From: Thiomonas delicata
GTDB taxonomy: Bacteria > Pseudomonadota > Gammaproteobacteria > Burkholderiales > Burkholderiaceae_C
Length of the DNA: 64,000 bases
Assembly (NCBI RefSeq): GCF_900088825.1
Contig: NZ_LT592171.1
Location: 1,114,503 to 1,178,502, forward strand
Direction of reading: 5' to 3'
The notes beneath the pieces were generated by a model. That model had not been told where the DNA came from, did not search any database, and saw only the letters and a program-made list of their open reading frames with translations. A program made the position numbers and the translations under genes. How positions within the stretch are numbered: the stretch's first letter is position 1; the number at the start of each line of letters is the position of its first letter. Below are positions 44,404 to 52,670 of this stretch, in pieces.

Positions 44404-46350
44404 ATGTCGGTATCGATTTCGGGTCTGGTCAGCGGCGTCAACGTGCAGTCGCTGATCGCGACGCTCAGCGCGGCCTACCAACAGCCCATCACCCTGCTGC
44501 AAAACCAGCAGCAGTCGTACCAGACCACCCTCAGCGCATGGGGCAGCGTGCAAAACAGCCTCTCCGGTCTGCAATCGGCCGTGAGCAGCCTGCAGAACGT
44601 CACCAGCCTGAACAACCGTGCGGTCAGCCTGAGCAACACCAGCGCCGTGTCGGCCACGGTGTCCAGCGATGCGCCCTTGGGCAGCTACAGCCTGAGCAAT
44701 ATCGTGCTGGCCCAGACCCAAAGCGTGTATTCGCAGGACTTCACGTCGGCCGCCAACACGGCCGTGGGCACCGGAACCTTGCAGATCCAGGTGGGCAGCG
44801 GCGCGGTGAGCAACGTCACCATCGACAGCAGCAACAACTCGCTCAACGGCATTGCCGCGGCCATCAATACGGCGGGCGCGGGGGTGAATGCGGCGGTCAT
44901 CTACGACGGCACCGGCTATCGCCTCACCCTGACAGGCAACAACACGGGAGCAGCCAACGCCTTCAGCGTGAGCGTCAGCGGCGCGACGGGGTCGCTGTCG
45001 GCCTTGAGCTACAGCTCAGGTACGTCGGGCGGCATGACCGAGAGCCAGGCAGCTCAGAATGCCTCGGTCAGCATCAACGGCTTGGCCATCACCAGCGCCA
45101 CCAACACGGTCAGCGGCGCCATCCCCGGCGTCAGCCTGAATCTGCTGCAGGCCAGCGGTTCGACCACCCTCACGGTGGCCAACGACACCAGCGCGTTCGT
45201 CAAATCGGTGCAGTCTTTCGTCGGTGCGTTCAATTCGACGATGAACACGCTCAACCAGCTCACGGCCTTCGGCGGAACGTCAGGCCCCAGCGGTCCGCTG
45301 ATCGGCAATGCCGGCATCCAGACCCTGCGCACCCAGTTGCTCAACCTCATCAGCGGGCAGGGGGTGGGGACAGTTCCCGGCAGCGCCTACGCGTCGTTGG
45401 GCGGGGTGGGGGTGAACCTGAACAAGGACGGCACCCTGGTGCTCGATACGGGCACCCTGAGCCAGGCTCTATCCTCGAATTACAACGCCGTGGCCGGCCT
45501 GTTCGGACAGGTGGGCACGACGACGAATGCCAATGTGGCGTACGTGGCGGCGGGCAGCAACACCCAGGCCGGAACCTATGCGGTCAATGTGACGACGCCG
45601 GCTTCGCAAGCCACCGTCACGGCGGCCAATCCCGTGGCCAGCGGCGGGCTGAGCAGCGCCGAGACTCTCACCATCACCTCGGGCGCGACCAGCGTGGCGG
45701 TGAATCTCGCCTCGGGCAGCACCATCGCCGCCATCGTCAACACAATCAATAGCACGCTGAACCAGCAGGGGGTCAGCGGTATCGCGGCGATCAACAACAA
45801 CGGCACCCTGCAGCTCCAATCATCCGGCTACGGGAGCGCGCAAACCTTCAGGGTCGTGTCGAACGTTGCCGCCGGCAGCGGCAGCACCGGCATCGGCACC
45901 ACCACATTGACCGGTACCGGGGTCGATGTGCTGGCTTCGGTCAACGGGCAGGCAGCCAGCGGGACGGGACAGTCGCTCAGCGTGACCGGACCCGGCCCTG
46001 CGCTCGGGCTGCAGCTGACGGTGACCGGCCAGTCCACCGGAAGCCTCGGCTCGGTCACCGTCAGCCAGGGCATCTATCAGCAAATGAATGCCATTCTGAC
46101 CCAGGCGCTCAACGCCCAGAGCGGCTTCGTCGCGGCGGCAACCAGCGGCATCAACAACACCATCACCAGCATCGGTCAGCAGATCACGCAGTTGCAAAGC
46201 AGCGCTGCGGCGCAGACCGCACTGCTGCAGCAGCAGTTCAACGCTATGCAAGCCCAGTTGGCGCAGCTGCAGTCGGTGGGCAATTATCTGAACGCATTTT
46301 TCTCGGCCAATAACGGCAGTTCGAGCAGTTCCTCGTCAACCAGTGGTTGA
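44404..46350 (+). CDS. fliD: Flagellar filament cap protein FliD (HAP2)
   Basis: FliD caps the filament and helps flagellin fold into place. It has 648 residues, longer than the E. coli protein (468). The N-terminus MSVSISGLVSGVNVQSLI and the C-terminal coiled-coil region (ITSIGQQITQLQSSAA, LLQQQFNAMQAQLAQLQSVG) are typical. The enlarged Ser/Thr/Gly-rich middle explains the length. A GGAGAG ribosome site precedes the ATG. Confidence 0.95.
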   Translation: MSVSISGLVSGVNVQSLIATLSAAYQQPITLLQNQQQSYQTTLSAWGSVQNSLSGLQSAVSSLQNVTSLNNRAVSLSNTSAVSATVSSDAPLGSYSLSNIVLAQTQSVYSQDFTSAANTAVGTGTLQIQVGSGAVSNVTIDSSNNSLNGIAAAINTAGAGVNAAVIYDGTGYRLTLTGNNTGAANAFSVSVSGATGSLSALSYSSGTSGGMTESQAAQNASVSINGLAITSATNTVSGAIPGVSLNLLQASGSTTLTVANDTSAFVKSVQSFVGAFNSTMNTLNQLTAFGGTSGPSGPLIGNAGIQTLRTQLLNLISGQGVGTVPGSAYASLGGVGVNLNKDGTLVLDTGTLSQALSSNYNAVAGLFGQVGTTTNANVAYVAAGSNTQAGTYAVNVTTPASQATVTAANPVASGGLSSAETLTITSGATSVAVNLASGSTIAAIVNTINSTLNQQGVSGIAAINNNGTLQLQSSGYGSAQTFRVVSNVAAGSGSTGIGTTTLTGTGVDVLASVNGQAASGTGQSLSVTGPGPALGLQLTVTGQSTGSLGSVTVSQGIYQQMNAILTQALNAQSGFVAAATSGINNTITSIGQQITQLQSSAAAQTALLQQQFNAMQAQLAQLQSVGNYLNAFFSANNGSSSSSSSTSG

Positions 46351-46371
46351 ACACTCGTTTAGGAGACATCT

Positions 46372-46752
46372 ATGAGCGCAGGTTTGGCAGTGCAGGCCTA
46401 TCGACAAGTCGGGCAGCAAGGCGTACCCGAAGACAAGCTTCTCGTGCTTGGGCTGGACGGCATCCTCGAATATCTGCGGCGCGCCCGAATGGCCATTGCC
46501 GAGGGCGCGGCCGATCGCAAGGTTGTGGCCTTGAGCAAGTCCTACCAGATCGTCGAGCATCTGCTGGCTGCCTTGCCGTCCGACGACGCGCAGCAGTCGG
46601 CCCTCGGCACGCGGCTTGGGGGCATCTACAGATATCTTCTCGAACGCCTCGGTCAGGCCAACATCTTCGACGACGTGCAGGCGCTGGACGACTGCGGCGC
46701 CGTGGTCACCGCCCTGCGTGACTCATGGGTCGAGGGCCTGCGCCAGGCTTGA
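46372..46752 (+). CDS. fliS: Flagellin export chaperone FliS
   Basis: FliS binds the C-terminal helix of flagellin and prevents early polymerisation. It has 126 residues, with AVQAYRQVGQQG near the start, LVLGLDGILEYLRRARMAI and the family motif YRYLLERLGQANIFDD. AGGAG lies eight bases before the ATG. It follows fliD by 21 bases. Confidence 0.94.
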   Translation: MSAGLAVQAYRQVGQQGVPEDKLLVLGLDGILEYLRRARMAIAEGAADRKVVALSKSYQIVEHLLAALPSDDAQQSALGTRLGGIYRYLLERLGQANIFDDVQALDDCGAVVTALRDSWVEGLRQA

Positions 46753-46831
46753 TGCATGGTGGCAAGCCGTCCGCGCGGGTTATGCTGTGCGCAGCGCAAA
46801 TCGTGCGCTGGATTTCCCGCGACGCCTTTTC

Positions 46832-47404
46832 ATGAGTTCCTCGACACTCCACATGTCACTCCCCGGCCACTCGCATGGAGATGCCGTGCGTCTGGAAGGC
46901 ATGATGCCGATGGATTGGGTGGATACGCTCACTCCGGCCTCGGCGCTGGCCGATGTCATGGCCGACAACGCGACCTTGCTGCGCGCCTTGCTGATGCTGG
47001 ACGAACCGCATGCGGAATCCGAGGCCGAATCCGGTCGCAACGATCCCATCCATCACCTGGAACACCGTATCGACTTGCTCCTGCTGATGGCGAGCACGGC
47101 ACTGCGCGGCATGAACGCCATGCCGATGGAACGGCCCTGCGTCCTTTCCGCCCATCGCCTGCACTGGGGCAGCGAACAGGCCATCGGTGTGGGGCAGAGG
47201 GTGTGGGCGCGCATCTACCTGCGTCACCGCATCGCCTTGCCCCTGATGCTTCCGGGGCAGATCGTCGAGGAGGCGGTTTCGGGAGATCTGCTCTGGCATT
47301 CCATGGACATCGAGCCGCTGGAAGAATCTCTGCAAAACGATCTGGAGCGATTCATCTTCCGCCATCACAGGCGACAGATCGCCAGGCAGCGCTCCACGCT
47401 CTGA
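46832..47404 (+). CDS. PilZ-like c-di-GMP-binding protein after fliS
   Basis: A 190-residue protein in the position where many relatives have fliT or a PilZ gene. Residues 60-95 are helical (HLEHRIDLLLLMASTAL). The C-terminal half resembles an atypical PilZ barrel (LSAHRLHWGSEQAIGVGQRVWARIYL, PLMLPGQIVEEAV), with FIFRHHRRQIARQR at the end. The classic RxxxR...DxSxxG pair is not clear, so c-di-GMP binding is uncertain. The ATG at 46832 is chosen because sequence upstream of it lacks homology-like character. It may be a motility-specific effector. Confidence 0.6.
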   Translation: MSSSTLHMSLPGHSHGDAVRLEGMMPMDWVDTLTPASALADVMADNATLLRALLMLDEPHAESEAESGRNDPIHHLEHRIDLLLLMASTALRGMNAMPMERPCVLSAHRLHWGSEQAIGVGQRVWARIYLRHRIALPLMLPGQIVEEAVSGDLLWHSMDIEPLEESLQNDLERFIFRHHRRQIARQRSTL

Positions 47405-47429
47405 GCGCCCCCAGGGCCGGGTTGCGCCC

Positions 47430-47550
47430 AGCCCGCTCCCCGTGGGGGTCAAGGAAACTTGGGACGGCCCGGCGTTTCCTTGAGAGCGTCCCGGGTGCAG
47501 CGGGCCGCCCCGCCTTTTGCGAGGCGCGGGAACCCCGGGGAGCGGCCAGG
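47430..47550 (+). repeat. Highly structured intergenic element upstream of motD
   Basis: This GC-rich region contains several exact inverted repeats. CCGCTCCCCG (47433-47442) pairs with 47536-47545. TCAAGGAAAC (47449-47458) pairs with 47474-47483. GGGACG (47461-47466) pairs with 47487-47492. The last two pairs interleave, which is a pseudoknot arrangement. GCCCGCT (47431-47437) can pair with 47499-47505 instead, which excludes the outer helix. It is either a dispersed intergenic repeat or a structured RNA leader of motD. Confidence 0.55.
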
Positions 47551-47630
47551 CGCGTGCTTGCGAACCGCGCGGCTCACGCCGCCTGACCTTCGCGTTCCGA
47601 TTGGCATCCTGAATCCGTATCCGCACTGCC

Positions 47631-48527
47631 ATGGCCCGCAAGAAAGCCCATGAGGAACACGAGAACCATGAACGCTGGCTCGTGTCGTATGCCGATTTCA
47701 TCACCCTGCTGTTCGCTTTTTTCGTGGTGATGTATTCCATCTCCTCGCTCAACGAGGGCAAATACAAGGTGTTGTCGCAAACCCTGGTCGCTGCGTTCAC
47801 GGGCCAGCCCACCGCGCCTGACCCGATCCAGACCGGCCAGCCATACTCGAATACGCCGAGCGTGGTCGATCTGCCGCCGCTGCCCAGGCCGACCAATATC
47901 GCTGCGGTGCCGACCGCCGCGCATCCGGCGCCGGGCCAGCAGTCCGGCCATGAATCGATCCCGCGCGATCCGGTCCGGCTGCGTCTCGAACGCATCGCGC
48001 AGGTCATGGCGGCGCGCCTGGCCAGCCAGATTCGAGAAGGCGAGGTCCAGGTCCGCATCACCCCTCTGGGCGTGGCCATCGATATCCACGACAACCTATT
48101 GTTCGCCTCGGGCCAGGCCAATCTCTCGCCCGGCGCCCAAGCCCTCCTGCTGCGCGTCACCGACGTGCTCAGCGGACTGCCTTACCAGATCCAGGTCAAC
48201 GGCTACACGGACGACAAGCCGATTCACACGGGCCAATTCCAGTCCAACTGGGCGCTGTCGGCGATGCGCGCGGTTTCCGTCGTGGATATGCTGATCCAGC
48301 AAAACGTCCCGCCCGGACAGCTTGTTGCGGCGGGTTATGGGCAATATCATCCGATCGCCTCGAATGCCACGCCCGAGGGACGCGCTGCGAATCGGCGCGT
48401 CAGCATCGTGATCGTGTCGCCCGAGAAGCCCAGCGACGACGCGCTCGTCCCGCTCGTCGTGACCGGCCAGCCGCCATCCGGCACCTGGACGATTCCGTCC
48501 CCCATCACCGCCAAGAGCCCTTCGTGA
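47631..48527 (+). CDS. motD: MotB-family stator protein, MotD type
   Basis: A second MotB-like stator component, 298 residues. Its membrane helix carries the proton-site Asp in VSYADFITLLFAFFVVMY, and the C-terminal OmpA-like domain has QVNGYTDDKPIHTGQFQSNW and ANRRVSIVIV. The short N-terminus rich in His and Glu (KAHEEHENHE) is typical of MotD. In Pseudomonas MotD pairs with MotC, but no motC lies here. It may work with the MotA at 15426-16286 or with a MotC elsewhere. Its stop overlaps the next GTG start. Confidence 0.9.
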   Translation: MARKKAHEEHENHERWLVSYADFITLLFAFFVVMYSISSLNEGKYKVLSQTLVAAFTGQPTAPDPIQTGQPYSNTPSVVDLPPLPRPTNIAAVPTAAHPAPGQQSGHESIPRDPVRLRLERIAQVMAARLASQIREGEVQVRITPLGVAIDIHDNLLFASGQANLSPGAQALLLRVTDVLSGLPYQIQVNGYTDDKPIHTGQFQSNWALSAMRAVSVVDMLIQQNVPPGQLVAAGYGQYHPIASNATPEGRAANRRVSIVIVSPEKPSDDALVPLVVTGQPPSGTWTIPSPITAKSPS

Positions 48528-49315
48528 CCGACCCACTCGATGCCATCCAAAACCGCTTGCGCTGGATCAATCGAGGCATTTTGCTGGCGGCCATTCTGGT
48601 GCTTGGCGGGCTTTCTGCGCTCGCGATCCGAACCCTGCAAGGCCCCAGGACCCAGACCAAGGTCGAGAAGGTGAACTTGCCCCAGGTGGCAGCCCATCGG
48701 GCATCCGCGCCGCTCGCGTCCGCGCCAGCTCCTTCGCACTCCCGTGCGCCCGAGAGCGGTGCGTCCAGGCCCCTACCGGCTCGATCCGACAGCTTGCCCG
48801 CTAACCGGGCTTCGCGCCCTGGCTCGGCGCCGGCCCTCTCGGCCCCGCCGTCGGCATCGGGAGCAAGTTCGCCGGGACGCGGGCCGTCCAGCCCAGCCAA
48901 GTCCGATCACCGGACGCGGCCGGCGGGCAACGCCAGCCCCGCGCCCGCTGCGTCTCCAGGACCGAGCGCCAAGAAGGCGCGCCCCCAAAACGAGCTTGGC
49001 CATGCCCGCGTGGCCGAACCCAAGGCCCCGGGCCACCACAAGGCGCGTCTTGCGCGGACATGCGAACAGGTCGGCTGGTATGTGCAGGTCGGCGCCTTCG
49101 CGGAAGATGTGCGATTCGAACGGCTGAGAAGCCGTTTGTCGCGCGCGGGCTTCGAAACGTGCAAGGCGCCCCAGACGCCTCAGAACCTGCGCCTGCTGCT
49201 GGTCGGTGCCTACCCCACGCGCGAACGGGCGGATCAGGCGCGGATGCGCCTCGAGAAGCTGATGGGCAGCGCCGGCTATCTACGCCATTTGCCCGCGTCG
49301 AACCACGCACCCTGA
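48524..49315 (+). CDS. SPOR-domain membrane protein
   Basis: A 263-residue protein that starts with GTG at 48524, overlapping the motD stop (GTGA). It has one membrane helix near the N-terminus (about 17-38), a long periplasmic linker rich in Ala, Pro, Ser and Arg (about 60-170), and a C-terminal SPOR domain (about 180-255, starting GWYVQVGAFAEDVRFERL). SPOR domains bind peptidoglycan with denuded glycan strands. Coupling to motD suggests a role in placing or anchoring stators, which is inference. Confidence 0.85.
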   Translation: MTDPLDAIQNRLRWINRGILLAAILVLGGLSALAIRTLQGPRTQTKVEKVNLPQVAAHRASAPLASAPAPSHSRAPESGASRPLPARSDSLPANRASRPGSAPALSAPPSASGASSPGRGPSSPAKSDHRTRPAGNASPAPAASPGPSAKKARPQNELGHARVAEPKAPGHHKARLARTCEQVGWYVQVGAFAEDVRFERLRSRLSRAGFETCKAPQTPQNLRLLLVGAYPTRERADQARMRLEKLMGSAGYLRHLPASNHAP

Positions 49316-49417
49316 CCGGACCATCGGCTCGGCTTTCGAACGCTTCGGCATTCTTTTGGCGCCGGATATGGCGATGCTGTTCGCGTCAGGCGCAGCAAGT
49401 GCGAAAATGCGCCTCAA

Positions 49418-50485
49418 ATGAGCGGATCCACTTTGCAAATCGACGAGACAACGACGCTCGATCCCCAACTTCTGGGCGACAGCCCAGCCGTGGTGGCGTT
49501 GCGCGCGCTCATCCGGCGCGTCGCCGCCACCGACAGCACGGTGCTGATTCAGGGCGAATCCGGAACGGGCAAGGAACTGGTTGCGCGGCTGCTGCACGCC
49601 TGGTCGCCCAGGGCTTTCCGCCCGTTCGTCGCCGTCAACTGCGGCGCGATTCCGGGCGAGTTGATGGAAAGCGAACTGTTCGGCCACGAACGCGGCGCGT
49701 TCACGGGCGCGCAAAGCGCGCGCAAGGGCCGCTTCGAACTGGCGGGACGGGGCACGCTGTTTCTCGACGAGATCGCCGAGATGAGTCCTGCCCTGCAGGT
49801 CAAGATCCTGCGTGTCTTGCAAGAGCGGTGTTTCGAACGGGTCGGGGGCTCGGAGACGATCCAGGCTCCGGCGCGCATCGTCGCCGCCACCCACCGCGAC
49901 CTCGAGCAGCAGATCCAGCTCGGCCGGTTTCGCGAAGACCTGTTCTACAGGCTGCATGTCGTGCCGATCCAGATCCCGCCGCTGCGCACGCGCGGCGACG
50001 ACATCCTCCTGCTTGCCGAACAAACGCTGCGGCGGCTGGATGCCTCGGGACTGGGCGTCATCCGCCTGGGTGACGGCGTCGAGCGCGCGCTGCTTGACTA
50101 CCACTGGCCGGGCAATGTGCGCGAACTGCAAAACCTGATGGAGCGCCTGGTCATCATGCACGCGGGAGCCACGGTCCATGTGCGCGATCTCCCCGCGAAA
50201 ATGCGCGCGGAAACCAATCCGGGCATCCCGGCGGCCGATTCGCCCTCCGACGCAGATGACGGACTGCAGGATCTGATGCGATCGGTGGCGGAGCCCTCCG
50301 ACCCGCTTCTGCCGCAGCAGGGCCTTGACCTTCGTGCCTACCTCGAGCGCATCGAACGTTCGCTCATCGAGCAGGCGCTCGCGGCCAGCGGCCATGTGAT
50401 CGCGCATGCTGCCGGAAAGCTGGGCTTGCGGCGCACGACCCTGGTCGAAAAAATCAGGAAATACGGCCTGCGCGCGGAAACCTGA
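49418..50485 (+). CDS. Sigma-54-dependent activator, FleQ-like without receiver domain
   Basis: A 355-residue sigma-54 activator, probably the master regulator of the flagellar cascade. The AAA+ domain starts at about residue 18. It has Walker A GESGTGKE (46-53), the sigma-54 contact loop GAFTGA (93-98) and the Walker B region LFLDEIAEM. The C-terminal helix-turn-helix, [19 protein letters not shown], closely resembles that of FleQ. The usual N-terminal regulatory domain of about 130 residues is missing, so activity must be controlled by level, by c-di-GMP at the AAA+ domain, or by a partner such as FleN. No sigma-54 promoter is seen before it. Confidence 0.9.
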   Translation: MSGSTLQIDETTTLDPQLLGDSPAVVALRALIRRVAATDSTVLIQGESGTGKELVARLLHAWSPRAFRPFVAVNCGAIPGELMESELFGHERGAFTGAQSARKGRFELAGRGTLFLDEIAEMSPALQVKILRVLQERCFERVGGSETIQAPARIVAATHRDLEQQIQLGRFREDLFYRLHVVPIQIPPLRTRGDDILLLAEQTLRRLDASGLGVIRLGDGVERALLDYHWPGNVRELQNLMERLVIMHAGATVHVRDLPAKMRAETNPGIPAADSPSDADDGLQDLMRSVAEPSDPLLPQQGLDLRAYLERIERSLIEQALAASGHVIAHAAGKLGLRRTTLVEKIRKYGLRAET

Positions 50486-50634
50486 AGGAGTTCTGCCCCA
50501 TGTCCGGCCGCCCCAACGCATGCAAGCGTCAAGTTTCAGACTTTGCGCCATGCGTCAGTCAAGGCATTGACGCTGCGCGGACGGCACGGCAGGACCGGCG
50601 CCCGGATCTGCGTCCGTCGTCAGCAGAATTGAGC

Positions 50635-50650
50635 CGGCACTGGAATTGCT
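50635..50650 (+). promoter_or_regulatory. Sigma-54 promoter before the second activator gene
   Basis: CGGCACTGGAATTGCT keeps GG and GC ten bases apart and fits the -24/-12 consensus except for the first base. It lies in a 268-base gap, 104 bases before the FleR-like gene, which otherwise holds nothing recognisable. Confidence 0.75.
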
Positions 50651-50753
50651 TATCGGACGAAGGAGGCGCTCGAGACAGGCCGCACGTCGCGGCTCGCATA
50701 TCGTCGTCCGCCGCACTCCCGGACCCTCGACCGCTCACCTCGACAAGCCTCGC

Positions 50754-52154
50754 ATGACCCTTCCACGCATCTTGCTGCTGGTCCGAAATAGGGCCGTGGC
50801 TGAAATTTGCCAGCAGACCTTGGCCCAAGCCGGCTATTCGATCCGGCACGATCCCGCCGTCCCGGCCGCGCCAGGAGACGGCGAGGACTGGCAAGCCGAT
50901 CTGGTCATCGCCGAATGGGGGGCGTCAGCCGATTTTCAGGCTCGGCTGGAGCGGATGCGCCTGGACGATCCCCGTCTGCCGGTGCTGCTGCTGGCCGGAG
51001 ACGCCGACTTCGCGACAGTCCAGGATCGAGGCTATCAACGCCTGCCGCTTCCGCTGAAACCGCTCGACCTGCTCGGGAAAATCGACGCCATGCTGGATGG
51101 GACCGCCAGCGCGCCGCGCCCATCGGGCGTGACCTCGGATGCGCCCGGCCTGGTGGCGCAGTCGCCTGCCATGCAAAAGGTTTTGGAGATGGCGCGCCGC
51201 GCCGCGCAGACCGATGTGGGCATCATGCTCCTCGGGGAAAGCGGCGTGGGCAAGGAGGTGGTTTCCCGCTTCGTCCACCGCAGTTCGCCGCGCGCCCAAG
51301 GGCCGTTCATCGCCATCAACTGCGCGGCCATTCCCGAGACGCTGCTCGAAGCCACCTTGTTCGGCTATGAAAAGGGCGCGTTCACAGGCGCATCCCAATC
51401 CGCTCCCGGCAAGTTCGAGCAGGCGCAGGGAGGAACGCTGCTGTTGGACGAGGTGACGGAAATGGCGCCCGGCCTGCAGGCCAAGTTGTTGCGCGTGCTG
51501 CAGGAGCGCGAGATCGAGCGCGTGGGGGGGCGCAAGCGCATTGCGCTGGATCTGCGCATCGTCGCCACCAGCAATCGCGAACTTCAGCAGGCCGTGCGCC
51601 AGGGGGTGCTGCGCGAAGACTTGTTCTATCGCTTGAGCGTTTTCCCCCTGCGCATTCCGGCGCTGCGTGAAAGGCGCGAGGACATCCTGCCGCTGGCCAA
51701 CTCCATGCTTGCGCGCTACGCGGGTCTGTACGGACTGGGGCAGCCCCCGCGTCTCGACCAGGCGGCGCAACATGCCCTGCAGCACTACGACTGGCCCGGC
51801 AATGTGCGGGAGCTTGAAAACGTGATCCAGCGCTCGGCCATCCTTTGCCTGCAGGGCGTCATCACGGCCGGCGACCTGCTGCTCCAGTCTTCGGCGTTCG
51901 CGCCGGCGATCCAAGCCACGCCTGCGGCCGTCGAGGCTTCCGCCTATGGCGATGGAGAAACCCCGGCCATTCGCGATCTCGACGCCGAGTTGGCCGACAA
52001 TGAACGCAAGCTGATCGCCGATGCGTTACGCGAATGCCACGGATCGAAAAAGCAGGCCGCCGAGCGCCTGGGCATCAGCCCGCGTACGCTGCGACACAAA
52101 CTGCAGCGTTTACGCGAGTCCGGCGTGGAGTTGCCCTATGCGCACGATGGTTAA
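50754..52154 (+). CDS. Sigma-54-dependent activator, FleR-like with degenerate receiver
   Basis: A 466-residue NtrC-family activator. Residues 1-115 form a receiver-like domain, but the phospho-acceptor Asp is replaced by Glu54 (VIAEWG) and the acidic pair near the N-terminus is missing; the switch Lys is retained in PLKPL. The AAA+ domain has GESGVGKE (161-168) and GAFTGA (208-213). The Fis-type helix-turn-helix (KKQAAERLGISPRTLRHKL) is at the C-terminus. In Pseudomonas FleR is activated by FleS; no FleS-type kinase is present here. It likely activates fliE and flgB promoters. Confidence 0.9.
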   Translation: MTLPRILLLVRNRAVAEICQQTLAQAGYSIRHDPAVPAAPGDGEDWQADLVIAEWGASADFQARLERMRLDDPRLPVLLLAGDADFATVQDRGYQRLPLPLKPLDLLGKIDAMLDGTASAPRPSGVTSDAPGLVAQSPAMQKVLEMARRAAQTDVGIMLLGESGVGKEVVSRFVHRSSPRAQGPFIAINCAAIPETLLEATLFGYEKGAFTGASQSAPGKFEQAQGGTLLLDEVTEMAPGLQAKLLRVLQEREIERVGGRKRIALDLRIVATSNRELQQAVRQGVLREDLFYRLSVFPLRIPALRERREDILPLANSMLARYAGLYGLGQPPRLDQAAQHALQHYDWPGNVRELENVIQRSAILCLQGVITAGDLLLQSSAFAPAIQATPAAVEASAYGDGETPAIRDLDAELADNERKLIADALRECHGSKKQAAERLGISPRTLRHKLQRLRESGVELPYAHDG

Positions 52155-52177
52155 GCCGGCATGGGATCATGCGCGCC

Positions 52178-52193
52178 TGGAATGGGTTTTGCT
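52178..52193 (+). promoter_or_regulatory. Sigma-54 promoter for the fliE operon
   Basis: TGGAATGGGTTTTGCT has GG and GC ten bases apart and a good TTGCT -12 element. It lies about 60 bases before fliE and probably drives fliEFGHIJKLMN. Confidence 0.75.
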
Positions 52194-52254
52194 TCTCTAG
52201 GGGTAAGCCGACGGATTTTCGACGGGCTGACGCACCGAGCTGGAGGAGGGCAGG

Positions 52255-52590
52255 ATGACAATCGATCGCATGCAGGAACTCGTTGGGCAAATGCGCGCGC
52301 TGGCCGCCGAGGCCGCCGCCAAGCCCGGCGCGGCGACGTCGGCAACCGGCACGGCGGCATCGCAACAAGTCGATTTCGCGGCCACGCTGAAGTCCGCGCT
52401 CGACGAGGTCAGCCAGCAGATTCAGCAGGCCGATGCCATGCAGCAGCAATTCTCGGCTGGCCAGTCCAATCTGAGCTTGAGCGATGTGATGCTCGCGTCC
52501 CAGAAGGCCAGCTTGTCCTTTCAGGCCGCGCTCCAAGTCCGCAATAAGCTGGTTTCCGCTTACCAGGACATCATGAATATCCAGGCTTGA
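52255..52590 (+). CDS. fliE: Flagellar hook-basal body protein FliE
   Basis: FliE connects the MS-ring to the rod. It has 111 residues and the typical C-terminal motif LSDVMLASQKASLSFQAALQ followed by RNKLVSAYQDIMNIQA. GGAGGG lies about ten bases before the ATG. It is the first gene of the basal-body operon. Confidence 0.95.
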   Translation: MTIDRMQELVGQMRALAAEAAAKPGAATSATGTAASQQVDFAATLKSALDEVSQQIQQADAMQQQFSAGQSNLSLSDVMLASQKASLSFQAALQVRNKLVSAYQDIMNIQA

Positions 52591-52670
52591 ACCTGGCACA
52601 GGAGCCAGGTTCAAGATCATGGCGCTAAGACCCGCAGCCGCCCCACGGTTTCACCGACGACACCCTTCTC

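Noticed and set aside
46753-46831. Terminator after fliS
   Set aside because: Only a weak imperfect hairpin is present with no T-run; the next gene is likely co-transcribed.
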